64,000 bases of DNA from Bacteroidota bacterium (GTDB lineage Bacteria; Bacteroidota; Bacteroidia; UKL13-3): positions 1 through 64,000 of the forward strand of contig JAUXUD010000077.1 of assembly GCA_030680835.1 (NCBI GenBank), written 5' to 3'. The notes under the pieces are model-generated. The model worked only from the letters and a program-made list of their open reading frames with translations, was not told the origin of the DNA and did not search any database. Both the position numbers and the translations under genes were made by a program. This document shows, in pieces, positions 58,833 to 64,000 of this stretch. How positions within the stretch are numbered: the stretch's first letter is position 1; every line of letters begins with the position of its first letter.

Positions 58833-59951
58833 ATGAAATTTACGCTATCACATAAAGATCCTGAGTCGAAGGCGCGTGCGGGTGAATTAGTAACAGACCG
58901 CGGTACAATCCAAACACCTATGTTTATGCCGGTGGGTACACAGGCATCGGTAAAGGCGGTTTCGCAGGCTGATTTGGCTCAAAGGGTAAAAGCACAGATT
59001 ATTCTTGCAAACACATACCATCTTTTTTTACGTCCGGGGTTAGAGGTAATCAGCAAAGCAGGTGGCATCCATAAGTTTATTAACTGGCAATTGCCCATGC
59101 TCACCGATAGCGGAGGTTACCAGGTATTTAGTTTGAGTGAAATCCGCAAAATAAAAGAAGAAGGCGTTTCATTCCGTTCACATCTGGATGGATCAAAAAT
59201 ATTTTTTTCGCCCGAAATTGCAACGGACATACAGCGTACAATTGGTGCCGATATCTTCATGGCCTTTGATGAATGTCCGCCTTACCCCTGCGAACATAAA
59301 TATGCTAAAGAATCCATGCATTTAACCCACCGCTGGTTAATGCGTTGTATCAATCGTTTCAACGAAACAGAACCTTTATATGGATTTGAACAAAGTTTAT
59401 TTCCGATTGTACAGGGTAGTGTGTATAAAGATTTGAGGTTAGAATCCGCCCGTTTTATTGCCGATCAGGATATGCAGGGGAATGCAATCGGTGGATTGAG
59501 TGTTGGAGAGCCTTTGGAACAAATGTATGAAATGACAGAACGCGTTTGTGAAATATTACCTGTTGAAAAACCCCGTTATTTAATGGGTGTAGGAACTCCT
59601 GCAAATATTCTGGAATGCATTGCCCTGGGAATTGATATGTTTGATTGTGTGATGCCAACCCGCAATGCACGACATGGTTTTATATTTACTTCCAGGGGTA
59701 TTATAAATATTAAAAACGAAAAGTGGAAGTTTGATAATACTCCATTGGATGATTTGTTTACACCTGAATACTCAAAAGCTTATGTAAAACATTTGATAAA
59801 ATGCAATGAAATGCTGGGTGCAACCATTGCCAGCATTCAGAATTTAAGTTTTTATCTTTGGCTGGTTAATGAAGCCCGAGCCCACATAATTGAAGGTGAT
59901 TTTATGAATTGGAAAAAGAATATATTGCCGGTAATCATGGTAAAGCTTTAA
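58833..59951 (+). CDS. tgt: tRNA-guanine transglycosylase
   Basis: TPMFMPVGTQASVKAV, LTDSGGYQVFSLS, GLSVGEP, DCVMPTRNARHG. Confidence 0.96.
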   Translation: MKFTLSHKDPESKARAGELVTDRGTIQTPMFMPVGTQASVKAVSQADLAQRVKAQIILANTYHLFLRPGLEVISKAGGIHKFINWQLPMLTDSGGYQVFSLSEIRKIKEEGVSFRSHLDGSKIFFSPEIATDIQRTIGADIFMAFDECPPYPCEHKYAKESMHLTHRWLMRCINRFNETEPLYGFEQSLFPIVQGSVYKDLRLESARFIADQDMQGNAIGGLSVGEPLEQMYEMTERVCEILPVEKPRYLMGVGTPANILECIALGIDMFDCVMPTRNARHGFIFTSRGIINIKNEKWKFDNTPLDDLFTPEYSKAYVKHLIKCNEMLGATIASIQNLSFYLWLVNEARAHIIEGDFMNWKKNILPVIMVKL

Positions 59952-59961
59952 GAAAAGTAAC

Positions 59962-61056
59962 ATGTTAGAAAAACTTGGAATATCAATCCTTGACAGGTAT
60001 ATCATTAAAAAGTATTTGCTTACTTTTTTTTATTCGGTGATGCTTTTCACGCTGATTGCAATATTTATTGACATCAGCGAAAAAATGGATGATTTTATTA
60101 AACGTAAGCCCCCCCTGAGTGTGCTTATTTTTGATTATTATATCTATTTTATTCCTTATTTCATGGGCCTGTTCAGTTCGGTATTTATATTTTTATCTAC
60201 CTTGTTTTTTAACAGCAAGCTGGCTCAGAATACCGAGATTATTGCCATCTTAAACAGCGGATTAAGTTACGGGAGATTTTTACGTCCCTATATGATTGGC
60301 GCAAGTATTTTATTTATCACCTTTATTATTTTAAACACCCGTTTAATACCCATTTGTGATCATTATCGCTTAAAATTTGAAGATGACTGGATTCATGATA
60401 TCCGGGTAACACAAAGCAATAATATTTACAATATGCTGAATGATTCCAACATTATTCACATGGAATCATTTAACTATTCCGACAGTTCGGGTTTTAATTT
60501 TAACCTCGAGGGTTTTGCCAATGGCAAACTGGTGGAGCGCACCTTTGCCAATCGCCTGTTATGGAACCGGAGTAAGCAATGCTGGACTCTGGAAACATAT
60601 ACCCGTCGCTTATTTGTAAACGACCGCGAACAGATTTTAAAAGGCTTAAAAATGGATACTGTTTTATATCTGAAACCGGATGAGTTTTTTGTGAAAACCA
60701 AATATGTTTCATCCATGACCAACCCCGAACTGAATGCCTATATCCGGAAAGAGACAGACAAAGGGAGTCCGCAGGTAAATAAATACAAGGTTGAATTATA
60801 CAAACGCACCGCAATTCCGGTTGCCTTTTTTGTACTAACCATACTGGCCGTAGCAGTATCTTCGGGTAAAAGCAGGGGTGGTGTGGGTGTTCATCTGGGT
60901 GTTGGGCTCATTATTACTTTTACCTATTTACTGGTGATACAAGTTTTTAATACCATGGGAAACACAGGTGTTTTACCTCCGTGGATTGCAGTTTGGATCC
61001 CTTCCATTGTGTTTTTTGCCATTGCATTATTTATGCTAAAGCGCAGCCCGAAATAA
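59962..61056 (+). CDS. LptF/LptG family permease
   Basis: LDRYIIKKYLLTFFYSVMLFTLIAIFIDISEKMDDFI and C-terminal TM block. Confidence 0.9.
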   Translation: MLEKLGISILDRYIIKKYLLTFFYSVMLFTLIAIFIDISEKMDDFIKRKPPLSVLIFDYYIYFIPYFMGLFSSVFIFLSTLFFNSKLAQNTEIIAILNSGLSYGRFLRPYMIGASILFITFIILNTRLIPICDHYRLKFEDDWIHDIRVTQSNNIYNMLNDSNIIHMESFNYSDSSGFNFNLEGFANGKLVERTFANRLLWNRSKQCWTLETYTRRLFVNDREQILKGLKMDTVLYLKPDEFFVKTKYVSSMTNPELNAYIRKETDKGSPQVNKYKVELYKRTAIPVAFFVLTILAVAVSSGKSRGGVGVHLGVGLIITFTYLLVIQVFNTMGNTGVLPPWIAVWIPSIVFFAIALFMLKRSPK

Positions 61057-61139
61057 TTTTTTGTATCAACTTTTAATTTTCAATTCTTATTAAAACAATC
61101 CGAACAAACAAGTATATACTTCTTCACTTTATTATTTTA

Positions 61140-61970
61140 TTGTGGGGATTTACGCCCGTATTGGGCAAGCTCATCAGTTTTAAATCGCTTGATCTGGTTT
61201 GGTGGCGCCTGCTATTTTCGGCCGTGAGTTTATTTTTATACCTGCGTTATAAAGGGGTTTCATTAAAATGTTCCCTCAAAGATTTGGGACATTTGTTTGG
61301 CTGGGGAGCAGTGGTTGGTTTGCATTGGTTTTTCTTTTATCATGGCATAAAGGTTTCAAATGTTTCGGTTACCCTGGCCGGGTTTAGCACCATTACTTTA
61401 TTCGCAAGCATCATGCAACCCATTATGCTCAAGAAGAAATTCTTTTGGGGTGATGCACTGTATGGAATTATTATTGTGATAGGAATACTGGTTATCTTAC
61501 AATTTGAAATGCGTTATGCAATGGGAATTTTGTATGGCGTTTTAGCAGCCATTACTGCGGCCATGTTTGGCATTTATAACGGCAGGCTGATCCTAAAACA
61601 CGATTCAGGTAAAATTACTTTTTATGAGTTTTTAGGGGCTTTAATAACTATTTCATTCATTCAATTATGGGATGGTAACCTCTTAAATATTCCCATACCT
61701 ACAGGAAGCGATTTAATTTATCTGTTATTTTTAAGTTTAGTGTGCACCACACTTGCATTCACCCTGGGTGTGGAGATTTTAAAAAGGATCGATCCCTTAA
61801 CGGTAATCATCACCAATAACCTTGAACCGATTTATGGAATAGTTTTTTCATTACTTATTTTTGGAGAAAGCGAAATGATGAGCGGTGGTTTTTATCTGGG
61901 TGCATCGCTGTTATTAATTGCAGTTTTCAGCTATCCGTTTTTTAAGAGGAAGTTTAGTGTGGTTGAATGA
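61140..61970 (+). CDS. EamA/DMT family transporter
   Basis: LWGFTPVLGKLI and duplicated EamA pattern. The frame is open upstream to 61077, so the true start is probably earlier and non-ATG. Confidence 0.82.
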   Translation: MWGFTPVLGKLISFKSLDLVWWRLLFSAVSLFLYLRYKGVSLKCSLKDLGHLFGWGAVVGLHWFFFYHGIKVSNVSVTLAGFSTITLFASIMQPIMLKKKFFWGDALYGIIIVIGILVILQFEMRYAMGILYGVLAAITAAMFGIYNGRLILKHDSGKITFYEFLGALITISFIQLWDGNLLNIPIPTGSDLIYLLFLSLVCTTLAFTLGVEILKRIDPLTVIITNNLEPIYGIVFSLLIFGESEMMSGGFYLGASLLLIAVFSYPFFKRKFSVVE

Positions 61971-62125
61971 GTGAAATTGTCTGAGTTATAATTCAAGTGA
62001 TATTTGTGATAATTCTAATTTTTTTATCATAATTTATCCTTAAAATTTGTTTTTTTCTACTTAAACGAATATCGAGAAGGATGATTTTGCTCAAAGTTAA
62101 ATACTTTTGGAAAAACCAAATTATT

Positions 62126-62872
62126 ATGAAACAAATAACCTTATTGACAATCCTAGGCTTATTTTATATAAATAGCTCAGCACAGGAATTAAATTTAACT
62201 CCTAATAGAAATCTTAAAATGCAAAATCAGTTTGGCTTTAATGCTACTGATTTTATCAAATCTTTTTTTAGTTTTAACAGCAATACTCCGACAGCTACAG
62301 CAAATGTTCCAGTCTATAATTTAAATTATAAGGCTTTATTCAGCAATGTAATATTACCTTCCAATTATAAATTTGGCTTAAGGTTGGGATTATCATTAGC
62401 AAGCAATGAAAATAAAAATGGTACTGATACAACATATACAAATACCAAAAATAATTCTTTATCCTGGAGAGCCGGAATTGAAGTACAACAAATGCTTAGT
62501 AACCGATTACTTATTTATTATGGAATTGATTTTTTTATAAGTAATTCTACAGACAAAAGGGATACAAGGTCAGTGTATAATGCAAGTCCTCCGGTTACTC
62601 CAAATGTTTTTTATATTCTAAACAGTAAGACTATAGTTAATCGGTCCGGTGCCGGACCGTTAATTGGAGTTCAGTTTAATATAAATAAATACTTTTCCAT
62701 TTCTACCGAAGCTGCCTTTTATTTTGTAAAAGGTACAAATTCCGTTACCAATGATTATACAATGTCTAATGGTTCGGTATACAATGGCTACAAACAAGCC
62801 TCAACTAAAGGCAGTACCAAGCAAACTGCCATTTCATTGCCGGCGTTTATCAATCTGAATTTTATGTTTTAA
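62126..62872 (+). CDS. Hypothetical secreted/outer-membrane beta-barrel-like protein
   Basis: Signal peptide MKQITLLTILGLFYINSSAQE; alternating hydrophobic/aromatic strands ending in INLNFMF. Confidence 0.6.
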   Translation: MKQITLLTILGLFYINSSAQELNLTPNRNLKMQNQFGFNATDFIKSFFSFNSNTPTATANVPVYNLNYKALFSNVILPSNYKFGLRLGLSLASNENKNGTDTTYTNTKNNSLSWRAGIEVQQMLSNRLLIYYGIDFFISNSTDKRDTRSVYNASPPVTPNVFYILNSKTIVNRSGAGPLIGVQFNINKYFSISTEAAFYFVKGTNSVTNDYTMSNGSVYNGYKQASTKGSTKQTAISLPAFINLNFMF

Positions 62873-62923
62873 GGTATTGACAAGGCATGATAGAAAAATT
62901 TATTCATATTATGAGAAGTTAAA

Positions 62924-63361
62924 ATGATAACGAAAAATTCAGGCAAAAAATTTATTTTTAAAATTTCACTTTCAATCATCTTAATGATTGGAGCATATAC
63001 CGCAGTATTATCTCAAACTAAAGCGACTCCGGAATTAACCAAATTCTTAATTTTGGTTGAAACAACTCATGATGGAGTTAAACTTACGGGTAGTCAGGGG
63101 TGTGGATTTATTGAACTTAACTTCTCTTTAAAATCAGGCAATTCTCAGTTAGTTGACCAGTTTGGAATGAGTAGTTTGAAAAGACATAAAAATATAAACG
63201 ACGGCAATCTTGCCAATTTTCTTTTCAAAGTTAAGAAGACAAAAAAAGGACTAAGTTTTGAAGGATTAGTAGGAACAAAATGGGAAAAATTAAGTTTTAG
63301 TTGTCCAAAAAATAAATGTCACCAGTTTATTGACCAAAATGGAATAACTGAAGGTAAGTAA
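62924..63361 (+). CDS. Hypothetical secreted protein
   Basis: N-terminal signal-like hydrophobic segment; no recognised family. Confidence 0.6.
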   Translation: MITKNSGKKFIFKISLSIILMIGAYTAVLSQTKATPELTKFLILVETTHDGVKLTGSQGCGFIELNFSLKSGNSQLVDQFGMSSLKRHKNINDGNLANFLFKVKKTKKGLSFEGLVGTKWEKLSFSCPKNKCHQFIDQNGITEGK

Positions 63362-63461
63362 ACTTGCACTAAAGCTCCAGAGTTGGAGTGCGTCTTTATG
63401 CTCGTTCTCAGTATGTTCATCTTCACCTACAACTCCAGATAGCTATTGCATAGGCGTCAAC

Positions 63462-63490
63462 CTAACAAAATAATACAGCGTTATTGTTAG
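63462..63490 (+). terminator. Terminator-like hairpin after the hypothetical secreted protein
   Basis: CTAACAA / TTGTTAG with internal AATAA / TTATT, followed by CTTTT. Confidence 0.4.
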
Positions 63491-63543
63491 CTTTTGGGGG
63501 TGAATTGGTTTGTCCTTAATAATTTGTTACAATTGATTGCTTT

Positions 63544-63571
63544 GTACTTTTTTCCTTGATGAAAAAAGTAC
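63544..63571. repeat. Inverted repeat GTACTTTTTTC-CTTGAT-GAAAAAAGTAC
   Basis: 11-bp perfect arms, 6-nt loop. Confidence 0.9.
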
Positions 63572-63610
63572 CAAAAAAATCAAGACTTATTTCAGCACCT
63601 TGCACTTGTA

Positions 63611-63717
63611 AAAAAGAAATGTTTTGCCACGCAGCCCAAGCCGCAAGGCCAATCGTTGCGACAGGTAGGCCTTGCTCAAGGGCCGCTTACACAGGCCTAC
63701 CGCGCACATTTCTTTTT
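63611..63717. repeat. Nested inverted-repeat element
   Basis: Outer arms AAAAAGAAATGT (63611-63622) / ACATTTCTTTTT (63706-63717); inner GGTAGGCCT (63664-63672) / AGGCCTACC (63693-63701). Confidence 0.85.
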
Positions 63718-64000
63718 AACAATTGCTAGCGGTACCGAAATAGGTCGGTCCTTTATTTCCCTTTGTTTTAGAAGGTAAAATTCAGGAAGCATTAATAGCA
63801 ATTTTCATGCAAAATTAGGCCATCAAGTAATTCAATCCATTAACTACGGTTTACATTATTTTTGGACAGTTCGCCCATAACTCTACATTTCATACAATGC
63901 ATTGATTAAAGGGAAGTGTTCAAATTTAGAATTCTTCAGGACCGACCTATTACAATAATGCCAGCAAATGTTAAAAGATTGGCCCTTAAATAATGATTCA

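Noticed and set aside
63460-63492. attC-like integron site (ACCTAAC ... GTTAGCT)
   Set aside because: Right core departs from GTTRRRY, total span of about 33 nt is shorter than known attC sites, and no integrase or cassette array is visible. Terminator-like hairpin is a simpler explanation.
1-64000. tRNA or rRNA genes
   Set aside because: No cloverleaf with conserved GTTCRA/CCA-type signals or rRNA motifs was recognised by eye; a tRNAscan-SE/Infernal run would be needed to exclude them.

Overview
This is a contiguous chromosomal segment from a member of the Bacteroidota. The evidence is several type IX secretion (T9SS) C-terminal sorting tails, PorT and PorV/PorQ-like proteins, TAnnTTTG-type promoter matches, AT-rich spacers and many A-initiated or TTG-initiated ORFs. 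Most of it is housekeeping: panB 3' end, a pseudouridine synthase, pruA, ribD, rlmN, nnr, mnmD, AMP nucleosidase, an ABC exporter, an acyltransferase E2, pyrG, yidC, tyrS, rnhB, aroE, engB, ubiE/menG, porT, tgt and LptF/G. It also holds a small Wzy/Wzz/Wzx polysaccharide block, a MoxR-VWA pair, a PIN toxin-antitoxin pair, a DUF1800-DUF1501 pair and two adjacent giant SBBP-repeat T9SS proteins. The most unusual material is mostly repeat and palindrome structure. (1) A solitary AAA/DUF4143 ATPase with a PD-(D/E)XK-like C-terminus is bracketed by one near-perfect 45-bp palindrome and three related hairpins in an 88-bp tandem array. (2) A 64-bp loopless perfect palindrome lies in a divergent promoter region. 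(3) Palindromic or minisatellite mini-elements are embedded in frame inside both SBBP paralogs. (4) A pyrG leader has a promoter-proximal hairpin followed by a terminator-like hairpin. (5) A roughly 640-bp non-coding block of nested inverted repeats sits at the right edge. All calls come from reading the sequence and the supplied ORFs; no database search was run.
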